Source: DASRQK01 sp964401685
GTDB taxonomy: Bacteria; Bacteroidota; Bacteroidia; Sphingobacteriales; Sphingobacteriaceae
Direction: 5' to 3'
Assembly: GCA_964401685.1 (NCBI GenBank)
Contig: CAYNZH010000008.1
Span: 1-64,000, forward strand
DNA length: 64,000 nt
The notes under the pieces were generated by a model that had not been told where the DNA came from, ran no database searches, and saw only the letters and a list, made by a program, of their open reading frames with translations. Positions 43,019 through 50,639 of this stretch are shown piece after piece (the first letter of the stretch is position 1; every line of letters begins with the position of its first letter). The translations under genes and the position numbers were made by a program.

Positions 43019-43885
43019 ATGATTTTAGTTGCTGATAGTGGGTCATCACGATCTGATTGGAGACTTTCGGTGCCTGAAGATAAGCCTTTGTCTTTCACAA
43101 CCAAAGGGTTAAATCCTTTTTTTGTGAGCGAGAAGGAAATTGAGCGCGTCGTCCACGATGTGGAAGAAATCATGCCTTATGTTCCCGGCATTAGCGAGGT
43201 GTATTTTTTTGGATCAGGTTGTTCCAGTCCGGATCGCCGTGAGATGGTGTCCAATGCACTTTCCAAGCTATTTGTAAACGCATTTATTGATGTGCAGATT
43301 GATTTAATCGGTTCGGCTTATGCGACCTGCGGCCATCATAAGGGCTATATCGGGACCTTGGGCACAGGATCGGACATCACTTTTTATAATGGAGAAGATA
43401 TACTGCCCTCTAGGCAGGGTGTGGGCTATGTCCTGGGTGACGAGGGCTCCGGGGTCTGGTTTGGAAAGCGTCTGATTACGGATTATCTGTACGGTCTGAT
43501 GCCCACGGAGTTGCGCGACATCTTTGGCAGCAACTACAAAATAACCAAGGAAATTGTACTCAAAAACGTTTACCACCGCCCCCGACCTAATGCCTACCTG
43601 GCCTCATTCGCTCCCTTCATCTCCGCGCATCACACGCATCCATATATGAAAGACCTTCTCAGACAGGGTTTTGAAGAGTATGTTCAGTCATATATCTTAC
43701 CTTACACGGATTACCGTGATTATGTGTGCCATTTTGTAGGGGCTATCGCCTTTCATTTTCAAGCGCAGTTAAAAGAAGTCTGCGAAATCCATGGTGTGCA
43801 GATCGGCATGATACTTGAGAACCCTATTGACCGACTCTTTTCTTTTATTTTAGAGCGGGAAAAACGCTACACCCTTCAAATGTAA
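43019..43885 (+). CDS. BadF/BadG/BcrA-family ATPase, N-acetylglucosamine kinase-like
   Basis: This 288-residue ASKHA-fold protein has the first phosphate loop 'MILVADSGSSRSDWRL' with the DxGxSxS/T motif, 'YIGTLGTGSDITFYNG' as the second loop near 115, and 'YVLGDEGSGVWFGKRL' near 137-152 as in GlcNAc/glucosamine kinases. It probably phosphorylates an amino sugar from cell-wall turnover; sugar specificity is not certain. It is followed by the glutathione peroxidase gene after 18 bases. Confidence 0.85.
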   Translation: MILVADSGSSRSDWRLSVPEDKPLSFTTKGLNPFFVSEKEIERVVHDVEEIMPYVPGISEVYFFGSGCSSPDRREMVSNALSKLFVNAFIDVQIDLIGSAYATCGHHKGYIGTLGTGSDITFYNGEDILPSRQGVGYVLGDEGSGVWFGKRLITDYLYGLMPTELRDIFGSNYKITKEIVLKNVYHRPRPNAYLASFAPFISAHHTHPYMKDLLRQGFEEYVQSYILPYTDYRDYVCHFVGAIAFHFQAQLKEVCEIHGVQIGMILENPIDRLFSFILEREKRYTLQM

Positions 43886-43903
43886 ATTTTAAATTATTAA
43901 TTT

Positions 43904-44422
43904 ATGATACAGCTACTTATGATATTGTTCACACTGACCTTCTCGGGCAAGAATGCGGAGAACGTTCACGATTTTAAATTCAAGACCATTGACGGGGAAG
44001 AAGTTTCTCTCGGCGATTTTAAAGGCAAAAAGTTGTTGTTGGTGAATACGGCATCTAAATGCGGATTTACCAAGCAATATGCAGGATTGCAGGAATTGTC
44101 AGAAAAGTACGGTGATAAATTGATCGTCATCGGGTTTCCATCTGGGGATTTTGGCAATCAAGAACTTGACACAGGTGAGGAAATTCAGAATTTTTGTGAG
44201 AAGAACTTCGGTGTTACCTTTTTGCTGAGTGAAAAAACTAAAGTAAAGGGTCAGGGTATTTCGCCATTATTTGCGTATCTGACCAGTACGGACAATCCTG
44301 ATTTCAAAGGTGATATCAAGTGGAACTTTGAGAAATTTCTCGTGGATGAAAACGGAAAGCTGATCCATAGGTTTAGATCCGCTACTGATCCCATGGACGA
44401 GGATATTCTCTCAAAAGTATAG
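43904..44422 (+). CDS. glutathione peroxidase-like thiol peroxidase (Ser in place of second Cys)
   Basis: This 172-residue protein has the GPx core: peroxidatic Cys53 in 'NTASKCGFT', Gln86 in 'FGNQE' and Trp in 'KWNFEKFLVD'. The usual FPCNQFGxQE reads FPSGDFGNQE, so the second conserved Cys is Ser80. Cys98 in 'EIQNFCEKNFGVTF' is kept; it aligns with the resolving Cys of yeast Gpx3-type enzymes, which points to thioredoxin rather than glutathione as reductant. A short hydrophobic N-terminus (1-14) may export the protein. It is convergent with tdk. Confidence 0.88.
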   Translation: MIQLLMILFTLTFSGKNAENVHDFKFKTIDGEEVSLGDFKGKKLLLVNTASKCGFTKQYAGLQELSEKYGDKLIVIGFPSGDFGNQELDTGEEIQNFCEKNFGVTFLLSEKTKVKGQGISPLFAYLTSTDNPDFKGDIKWNFEKFLVDENGKLIHRFRSATDPMDEDILSKV

Positions 44423-44431
44423 GTTCGCCAC

Positions 44432-45022
44432 TCAGTGATTCTTGCCTTGGCCCTGCGTGAAGCAACGCCGGCAACGAGGTTCGTAGGTTTCCTTCTCTCC
44501 GATAAGTAGTTTTTCGCGGGAGGGAACAAGTCGGTAGGAATAGTTGGCCGGAGAGCCGCATTGCATGCATACGGCGTGAAGCTTTGTGACGTGCTCTGCT
44601 ATGGCCATTATTTCAGGGATAGGGCCAAAGGGTTTTCCCTCAAAATCCATATCCAGTCCCGCGACTATGACGCGGACACCCCTACATGCCAGCAGATTAC
44701 ATGTCTGCGCCAGATTGTGGTCAAAAAACTGGGCTTCGTCAATGCCTATCACCCGGGTCTCAGCTTTTAAATTCAGTATCTCCGAGCTGTCAGCGACGAT
44801 CGTGGAGGGGATAGTGCTATTGTTGTGGGAAACGACATGTTGACTGTCGTATCTGGTATCGGTTAAAGGCTTGAATATTTCCACCTGCATCTTTGCAAAT
44901 TTTGCACGCCTTAACCGCCGGATCAGTTCCTCAGTTTTACCCGAAAACATTGAACCGCAAATTACTTCTATGCTGCCGATCATGCCCTCCTTGCGAGCAA
45001 ACTCCTGAGGCAAAAATACCAT
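44432..45022 (-). CDS. tdk: thymidine kinase (type II)
   Basis: This 196-residue enzyme phosphorylates thymidine in salvage. The P-loop is GSMFSGKT (23-30), 'VIGIDEAQFFD' gives the Walker B Asp-Glu, and 'VAGLDMDFEGKPFGPI' the lasso. Zinc-binding Cys pairs are 'CMQCG' and 'CRRCF'. The ATG at 45022 is chosen because a longer frame would put 22 residues with no family match in front. It is divergent from the conserved unknown at 45091. Confidence 0.94.
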   Translation of the reverse strand: MVFLPQEFARKEGMIGSIEVICGSMFSGKTEELIRRLRRAKFAKMQVEIFKPLTDTRYDSQHVVSHNNSTIPSTIVADSSEILNLKAETRVIGIDEAQFFDHNLAQTCNLLACRGVRVIVAGLDMDFEGKPFGPIPEIMAIAEHVTKLHAVCMQCGSPANYSYRLVPSREKLLIGEKETYEPRCRRCFTQGQGKNH

Positions 45023-45040
45023 GTTAACTTTCTTAGATTG

Positions 45041-45072
45041 TTTGCAAATAAACGCAATTAAGTTTATATTTG
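45041..45072 (+). promoter_or_regulatory. promoter of the conserved unknown at 45091, Bacteroidetes type
   Basis: TTTG (45041-45044), 20 bases, TATATTTG (45065-45072) matches the phylum consensus exactly. The ATG is 18 bases downstream. Confidence 0.7.
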
Positions 45073-45090
45073 AGTGATCTAAAAGCAACG

Positions 45091-45810
45091 ATGATGGAAT
45101 TGACTAAATTACAGGAATTACTACAGGATATTAACGAACAGTTTCACGCCTTAGAAAATACTGAGGGGGAGGAGGATAGTCTTCAGCTCGAGCTTCTGGA
45201 GGCGACGAGCAACTATTTTTTGGCCAATGTATCGGTGTATAGAAAGAAACGGGAGCGAAGGTTGCTGGAAAAACTAGAACGCGAGAAACCAGAACCTCTC
45301 CCTGTGAGTTCAGAAGCGATTGGGGAGGAAGTTTTAATATCTGAACCCGTCGAACCTGAAGTTCCGGCAAGAGAGATTCCTGTAGTTAACCTGAGCCCAA
45401 GTCCAAATTCAAGTTCTGATACATCAGAGGAAACTGTGGTGGAGGAGTTCGTTCCTGAGGCTCCACGGGCGGTACCCCCTGCGGTCGATGCAGGTCCGAT
45501 GAGTCTCAACGAGAGACTGGCCGGTCAAAGAAAGCAAGAAAATCCAGTTTCTATTCCACGTTTTGACAGCAACAGGCAAATGGATTTAAAAACTGCCATC
45601 AGTTTAAATGATAAACTACTGTTTATCAAAGATCTTTTTAATGGATATAGTTTGGCTTATAGCGAAGCTATAGAGTTGGTCAACAGATACGGCACTTTTT
45701 CAGAAGCTGATGCATTTCTACAAGCAAATTACGCCGTGAAAAACAAGTGGGAAGAAAAGCCTGAAGCTGTTCAGAAGCTTTATGACATTTTGAGGAAAAA
45801 ATTCAACTAG
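45091..45810 (+). CDS. conserved Bacteroidota protein of unknown function
   Basis: I recognise no named domain. The 239-residue product is cytoplasmic by appearance. Residues about 1-75 form a charged helical, possibly coiled-coil region, residues 75-140 are a low-complexity P/E/S/V linker, and the last 90 residues are compact and look conserved ('DLKTAISLNDKLLFIKDLFNGYSLAYSEAIELVNRYGTFSEADAFLQANY' type). The first ATG is at 45091; the frame opens at a TTG. Its stop codon overlaps that of the convergent OmpA-family gene (CTAG). Confidence 0.8.
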   Translation: MMELTKLQELLQDINEQFHALENTEGEEDSLQLELLEATSNYFLANVSVYRKKRERRLLEKLEREKPEPLPVSSEAIGEEVLISEPVEPEVPAREIPVVNLSPSPNSSSDTSEETVVEEFVPEAPRAVPPAVDAGPMSLNERLAGQRKQENPVSIPRFDSNRQMDLKTAISLNDKLLFIKDLFNGYSLAYSEAIELVNRYGTFSEADAFLQANYAVKNKWEEKPEAVQKLYDILRKKFN

Positions 45811-47741
45811 CTTTCCGGTAAGTCGTTCTGCTGCCCCAGTATGGTGAATTCTGTGCGGCGATTCTGGCGCCTTCCTTCTTCGGTGGCGTTATCGGCAATG
45901 GGTCTATCCGGACCATAGCCCTTATACGAAACGCGATCTGGATGGACACCGTTTGACAAAAGAAATTGCCTGACTGCCTTTGCCCTTGCCTCGGATAGCT
46001 TCATATTGTGGCTGGAACTACCGGTAGAATCTGTATGCCCGCTGATCTCTATTTTCAAATCCGGATTGTCCTTCAGGAAATTTATCAGGGTAAATAATTC
46101 TGATTTTGACTCATCCAGCAGCGTGGATTGGTCGACGTCAAAGAAGATGTTGTTTAGTACTTCGGTGTTCCCCATACGTATTGCCCGCAAATAAACGTTA
46201 AGCGGATAAGCGTCCTTTTGATGTTTCTCCGCCTGGGTCAGACTGTAATTTTCTGAGTAAAACAGATAACCCGGATGTGCGACATGCAGTGCATAGTTTT
46301 GGCCCTGCGTCAGCGGTGCCAAAAAAGTCCCATCACCACTGTCGGAGTATCCGTGGAAGCGAGTCCGGCCATCGCCCAGGTCCACAATTATTACCTCCGC
46401 TTCGAGCGGACGTTTTGTGTCTGCATCCAGTACAATTCCTGCGATGTATGACACAGGCGAAGGGCGCAACTCAGGAGGCAGTCCAAACGCAAATATATCC
46501 AAATCTCCTTGGCTTTCAGCGGTCCGACTCGAGAAATATGTGGATTCGCCCGACATGCTTACACTCACGGCATTCTGTTCAAGGTGGTTGTTGAAGGATG
46601 AGCCAAGATTAAGGGGTCGGCCCCATGCACCTGAACTATCCATTTGACTTGTAAAGAGGTCTTTCGATCCAAAGCCCGGCCATCCATCAGAGGAAAAATA
46701 CAGGGTTCGATTGTCGGCGTGGATGAAAGGCGAACTCTCGTCAAAGGGCGTATTGATTTCCGGGCCGAGATTGACTGCGTTTCCCCATTTTCCATTGGGC
46801 TGAAGTGATGACTTCCATATATCGTAGCCGCCAATTCCACCGGGGCGGTTGCTTACAAAATACAAGGTCCGACCGTCTGCACTGAGGGCAGGTTGAGCTT
46901 CCCATCCACTTGTGTTTATAGGAGGGCCGAGATTTACCGGCAGCCCCCAGCGGTCCCCTTCACGTTTAGAAACATAAATGTCACAGCTGCCCAATCCCCG
47001 GGGACGATTGCATCCCGTAAAATACAGGTATTTCCCATCAGGTGAAATGCAGTGCGCACCCTCATTGTATTCCGAAGAATTGATATTGCCGACCAGGGGT
47101 TGGGCGGGTCGCCAGTTTCCTTCATCATCAAGGCTTGTTTCGAAGAAACTCTCTAGCTGATCAATTTTACGGGTAAAAATCATGGTCTGTTGATCGGCTG
47201 TTAGCTGAGGAAAATATTCATCGGATGAGCTGTTGACAGTCTCCGGCAATCGAACCGGCGCTCCGTTAATGTCTGGATTTACTTTGTAGTTTAGGCTAAA
47301 ATGGCAATCGGCAATATAGTTTTCTGTCCATTTATTTCTAGCAGATATATCTGGAAAACGCGCTTTGTAGATCTCCAAGTGCTCAAGCGCCTCTCGGTAC
47401 TGGCCTAATCTTAAATAGGATTCACCCAGGCCGAACCAGGTGTTTGGCGTCAGATCTGGTTTTAATTCGGCCACTTTTTGATAGTGTTCGATCGCATTTG
47501 AAAACTGTTTCTGATGGCGATAAATGTCACCTAAAACCTGATGGGCTTCCGCAAAATTTGCATCCAACGCCAGCGCTTGGTTTAGATACGTGATAGCCTC
47601 CACGGTGTTACGATTTTCAATTGCTGTACCGGCTCTTTGATAGGCGGCGACAGCTCTTTTTGATGGGGAAAGGTCCTGTCCGCTTACCTCCGCGCAAAAG
47701 GAGATAAATACAACCAAGACTATGCAACCCCATTTCAGCAT
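45807..47741 (-). CDS. OmpA-family protein with TPR, PD40 propeller and CarboxypepD_reg domain (PorE-like architecture)
   Basis: This 644-residue envelope protein has a signal peptide ending near VSGQ, TPR repeats (about 28-130), a WD40-like PD40 propeller (about 165-400, with 'SPDGKYLYFTGCNRPRGLGSCDIYVSKR' and 'SADGRTLYFVSNRPGGIGGYDIW'), a carboxypeptidase-regulatory domain (about 420-500) and an OmpA peptidoglycan-binding domain (about 525-640, 'ISGHTDSTGSSSHNMKLSEARAKAV'). The domain order equals that of PorE of the type IX secretion system. Position -1 of the candidate lipobox is Phe, so it may not be a lipoprotein. It lies 1 base after queE. Confidence 0.92.
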   Translation of the reverse strand: MLKWGCIVLVVFISFCAEVSGQDLSPSKRAVAAYQRAGTAIENRNTVEAITYLNQALALDANFAEAHQVLGDIYRHQKQFSNAIEHYQKVAELKPDLTPNTWFGLGESYLRLGQYREALEHLEIYKARFPDISARNKWTENYIADCHFSLNYKVNPDINGAPVRLPETVNSSSDEYFPQLTADQQTMIFTRKIDQLESFFETSLDDEGNWRPAQPLVGNINSSEYNEGAHCISPDGKYLYFTGCNRPRGLGSCDIYVSKREGDRWGLPVNLGPPINTSGWEAQPALSADGRTLYFVSNRPGGIGGYDIWKSSLQPNGKWGNAVNLGPEINTPFDESSPFIHADNRTLYFSSDGWPGFGSKDLFTSQMDSSGAWGRPLNLGSSFNNHLEQNAVSVSMSGESTYFSSRTAESQGDLDIFAFGLPPELRPSPVSYIAGIVLDADTKRPLEAEVIIVDLGDGRTRFHGYSDSGDGTFLAPLTQGQNYALHVAHPGYLFYSENYSLTQAEKHQKDAYPLNVYLRAIRMGNTEVLNNIFFDVDQSTLLDESKSELFTLINFLKDNPDLKIEISGHTDSTGSSSHNMKLSEARAKAVRQFLLSNGVHPDRVSYKGYGPDRPIADNATEEGRRQNRRTEFTILGQQNDLPES

Positions 47742-47742
47742 A

Positions 47743-48366
47743 TTAGGGAATATTAAGGTACTTATGCGTTTGCAAGGAAATCCGCCAACGTGGATTCTCC
47801 TTGACGTACGCGACGATCAACGGCATGATTTCCTCAGCTTTTGACCATTCCGGCTGCAGAAAAAGACGACAGTGTTCATCAACTTTTTCAGCATATTCTT
47901 CTGCCCAGGCAAAGTCACTTTTATTGAATACAATGATTTTTAATTCGTCTGCATGCCGCAGAACAGCAGGTTCTGGTGCCTTGAATTTTTTCGGAGAAAC
48001 ACAGATCCAATCCCATTGGCCGGTCAGAGGGTGGGAGGCCGAGGTCTCTATAAGTGTTTGAAAACCCTCGAGCTGCAACCGTTCCGTGAGTCTATCGAGA
48101 TTGTGCATTAAAGGTTCACCGCCGGTGACTACCACCATCCGCGCTGGAAAACTTTTGGCTCTCTCGACCAACGCATCAATTTCAATCTGTGGATGTACCG
48201 AGGCATCCCAGCTTTCTTTTACGTCACACCAATGGCATCCCACATCACAGCCCCCAAGCCTGATGAAATAGGCTGCCTTTCCTGTGTTAAAACCCTCTCC
48301 TTGAATAGTGTAAAATTCTTCCATCACCGGAAGGGTTGTCGCTACCGCCTGCTGTACTATCGCCAT
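47743..48366 (-). CDS. queE: 7-carboxy-7-deazaguanine synthase
   Basis: This 207-residue radical-SAM enzyme makes 7-carboxy-7-deazaguanine in the queuosine pathway. The cluster motif is Cys40-x3-Cys44-x2-Cys47 in 'LGGCDVGCHWCDVKESW', with 'FYTIQGEGFNTGKAAYFIR' before it and 'VVTGGEPLMHNL' after it. ATG 48366 is the normal start. The -7 element ends 4 bases before this ATG. The next gene on the strand is the OmpA-family gene. Other queuosine genes are not in the window. Confidence 0.94.
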   Translation of the reverse strand: MAIVQQAVATTLPVMEEFYTIQGEGFNTGKAAYFIRLGGCDVGCHWCDVKESWDASVHPQIEIDALVERAKSFPARMVVVTGGEPLMHNLDRLTERLQLEGFQTLIETSASHPLTGQWDWICVSPKKFKAPEPAVLRHADELKIIVFNKSDFAWAEEYAEKVDEHCRLFLQPEWSKAEEIMPLIVAYVKENPRWRISLQTHKYLNIP

Positions 48367-48370
48367 ATTG

Positions 48371-48378
48371 CAAAAATA
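48371..48378 (-). promoter_or_regulatory. -7 element 4 bases from the queE ATG
   Basis: On the minus strand TATTTTTG (48371-48378) matches TAnnTTTG and ends 4 bases before the ATG (48366). TTGC lies 20 bases upstream. The transcript would be leaderless or nearly so. Confidence 0.5.
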
Positions 48379-48426
48379 CGAATAATTTTTACAGCACCGC
48401 AACAACTTCCACTCTAATTAAATTAT

Positions 48427-48457
48427 TTTCTTATCAAGAATATTTTTGCTATATTTG
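48427..48457 (+). promoter_or_regulatory. comEC promoter, Bacteroidetes type
   Basis: TTTC (48427-48430), 19 bases, TATATTTG (48450-48457). It lies 28 bases before the ATG at 48486, with AGGAGG between. Confidence 0.6.
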
Positions 48458-48485
48458 CGCAAAGAAAGTGAGGGGGATAGGAGGG

Positions 48486-50639
48486 ATGGTTAAAAAGGGG
48501 CAGATTCCATACGTACGGATTGCACTTCCTTACGTGGTAGGGATTATTCTTGGTAACAGTTTACCGGTGGTCCCGGGTGTTTTTAAGTTTGCCAGCACCG
48601 CCTTATTGTGCCTCGGTTTGCTGCTGGCAATAAGTGTATTTTATAGGGTAAATTCCCTGTCGGGACGGTGTTTTACTTCTTTTTTTTCGTTATTTCTTTT
48701 TGTCTTGGGCTATGTAGGAATTCAAGCAGAAGATCCCCGAGTTAAGGAATTGCATTTTTCCAATCACTCAGATGCATTTCTCATAGGAACTATTGTTGAC
48801 GAACCACATTATACAGAAAAACGCGTTCGATTCCTGCTCAGGGTTTCAGCAGGCGTGGGAAATGCATTCCATACAGATTCCTCGCGGAAAAGAGCGGGTG
48901 AATTACAGGTTTCGGTGCAGAATCCTAATGTATCCTCGACAGACCTACAGATGCCCGATTTGCGCTACGGAGACCGCCTGCTTATCCCGGCTAATTTTAG
49001 GGTGGTGCCACCACCGCTAAATCCAGGAGAACTGGACTATGCGGCCCACTTGGCCAAGAAGAACTGTTGGCATCAGTCTTACTTGCAGCAGGATGACATA
49101 CACGTGCTTAGCAAAGACCGAGGTAATCCTTTGCTTGCACATGCGTTGAATCTCCGGGAGAATTTAGTGGCAAAATTCAATGCAAGCATGAAGTCGGCCG
49201 AAGCAATATCCATCGCCTCGACCCTGATCTTAGGCTACCGTGCAGAATTAAGTCAAGAACTTTTTCAAATTTACTCGGGCACAGGTACTATCCACGTATT
49301 GAGCGTATCAGGAATGCACGTCGTGATCGTGTTCTGGTTACTTTCTTACTTGTTTTCGTGGATGGACCGTTCTCGTCTATTGAAAATAGCGAAATTTTTC
49401 TTGCTTCTCATTAGTATTTGGGCGTACGCCATGGTGACCGGGTTCTCGCCATCGGTTCTGAGAGCGGCCATTATGCTTTCTTTCGTTATTCTGGCCCGAG
49501 AAGTGGGTAAACAGGCTCAGATTTATAACAGCATTGCGTCCTCGGCCTTTTTACTATTGCTGTTTGAGCCGAAATTTCTACTGGAAATTGGCTTCCAATT
49601 GTCCTACCTCGCAGTGCTTTTTATTGTTTACCTTCAGGCGGGCCTCAAGCAGCTGATCAAAACTTCAAACAAATGGCTCAGACCGGTGGTGGACTACTCG
49701 CTGATGTCGATTGCCGCGCAGGCAGGTGCTTTTCCCCTCGCAACTTACTATTTCAACCAGTTCCCTATTTATTTTCTTTTGGCCAATCTGATCATTGTTC
49801 TTCCCGCAACTGCGATTATGTATCTGGGCTTTGCTTTATTGTTTTGTCCCGCGGGAAGGCTTGCGCAGATCATAGGGTGGGGATTGGAAGAATTGATTTT
49901 ATTGATGAATTTTTCCCTAAGAGCAGTGATGAATCTACCCTATGCGAGCCTTACCGGTCTCAATTATTCCTGGGGATTTTGTATTGCGCTCTATTGCTGT
50001 ATGATAAGCTTGAGCCTCAGCTATTATTTAAAGTCACGCATTTATTTCCGCCTGACGCTTATTATCATCGGGTTTGTAGTGGTTAGTCGTAATTTTGAGA
50101 AATGGGCGAGCAATCAGCGCACAGAGATCGTCATTCATAACGTTAGGGATAAGATGGCTGTATCCATTAAAGATAAAAAACAGGTCGTGCTTTTTAGGGA
50201 TTTTGGAGAAGAATCCCAGTCCACTTTTCAATATTCAGTTTACCCTTATCTGAAAGCTCAAACAGATGAAAAAGAAGTCGCATTTGTGGAGGAGCAAGGG
50301 GATTATTTTGCGAAAAATGTGTATATTTCCGAAGGAATACTACAGATCGGGAATGCACGATTGGTTGTTTTGGATGGAAATCGGGAGCACTATCATGCGA
50401 TCCTGCCCTGCGATTTGCTGTTGATTAGGAACAATCCATCCGTATCCGCTACGGAAATAGTTCAGAGGCATCCCCAGGCAAGGGTAATCGTACTTGACGG
50501 CTCGAATTCCTGGCGTACGGTCAACAGACTTGCATCAACATTGGATTCTCTGGAAGTGGAGACGTATATTTTAAAGGATAATTATGCTTATTTTTGGAAA
50601 TTTAGGCAAAACAAAAATTTGTATCGTAAAGGAAGTTAA
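48486..50639 (+). CDS. comEC: ComEC/Rec2-family DNA uptake protein
   Basis: This 717-residue inner-membrane protein has an N-terminal DUF4131-like region (residues 1 to about 200) and a competence domain (about 230-500). Diagnostic stretches are 'TGTIHVLSVSGMHVVIVFWLL' near 275 and 'FSPSVLRAAIMLS' near 320. The C-terminal region has beta-strands but lacks the HxHxDH of metallo-beta-lactamase-type ComEC proteins. The ATG at 48486 follows AGGAGG. It forms a pair with recQ (one-base overlap, TAATG). It transports single-stranded DNA across the inner membrane in transformation. Confidence 0.92.
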   Translation: MVKKGQIPYVRIALPYVVGIILGNSLPVVPGVFKFASTALLCLGLLLAISVFYRVNSLSGRCFTSFFSLFLFVLGYVGIQAEDPRVKELHFSNHSDAFLIGTIVDEPHYTEKRVRFLLRVSAGVGNAFHTDSSRKRAGELQVSVQNPNVSSTDLQMPDLRYGDRLLIPANFRVVPPPLNPGELDYAAHLAKKNCWHQSYLQQDDIHVLSKDRGNPLLAHALNLRENLVAKFNASMKSAEAISIASTLILGYRAELSQELFQIYSGTGTIHVLSVSGMHVVIVFWLLSYLFSWMDRSRLLKIAKFFLLLISIWAYAMVTGFSPSVLRAAIMLSFVILAREVGKQAQIYNSIASSAFLLLLFEPKFLLEIGFQLSYLAVLFIVYLQAGLKQLIKTSNKWLRPVVDYSLMSIAAQAGAFPLATYYFNQFPIYFLLANLIIVLPATAIMYLGFALLFCPAGRLAQIIGWGLEELILLMNFSLRAVMNLPYASLTGLNYSWGFCIALYCCMISLSLSYYLKSRIYFRLTLIIIGFVVVSRNFEKWASNQRTEIVIHNVRDKMAVSIKDKKQVVLFRDFGEESQSTFQYSVYPYLKAQTDEKEVAFVEEQGDYFAKNVYISEGILQIGNARLVVLDGNREHYHAILPCDLLLIRNNPSVSATEIVQRHPQARVIVLDGSNSWRTVNRLASTLDSLEVETYILKDNYAYFWKFRQNKNLYRKGS

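Noticed and set aside
48336..48485. 50-codon upstream extension of comEC
   Set aside because: It overlaps queE on the other strand and contains the comEC promoter, while the ATG at 48486 has AGGAGG directly before it and the normal ComEC start.
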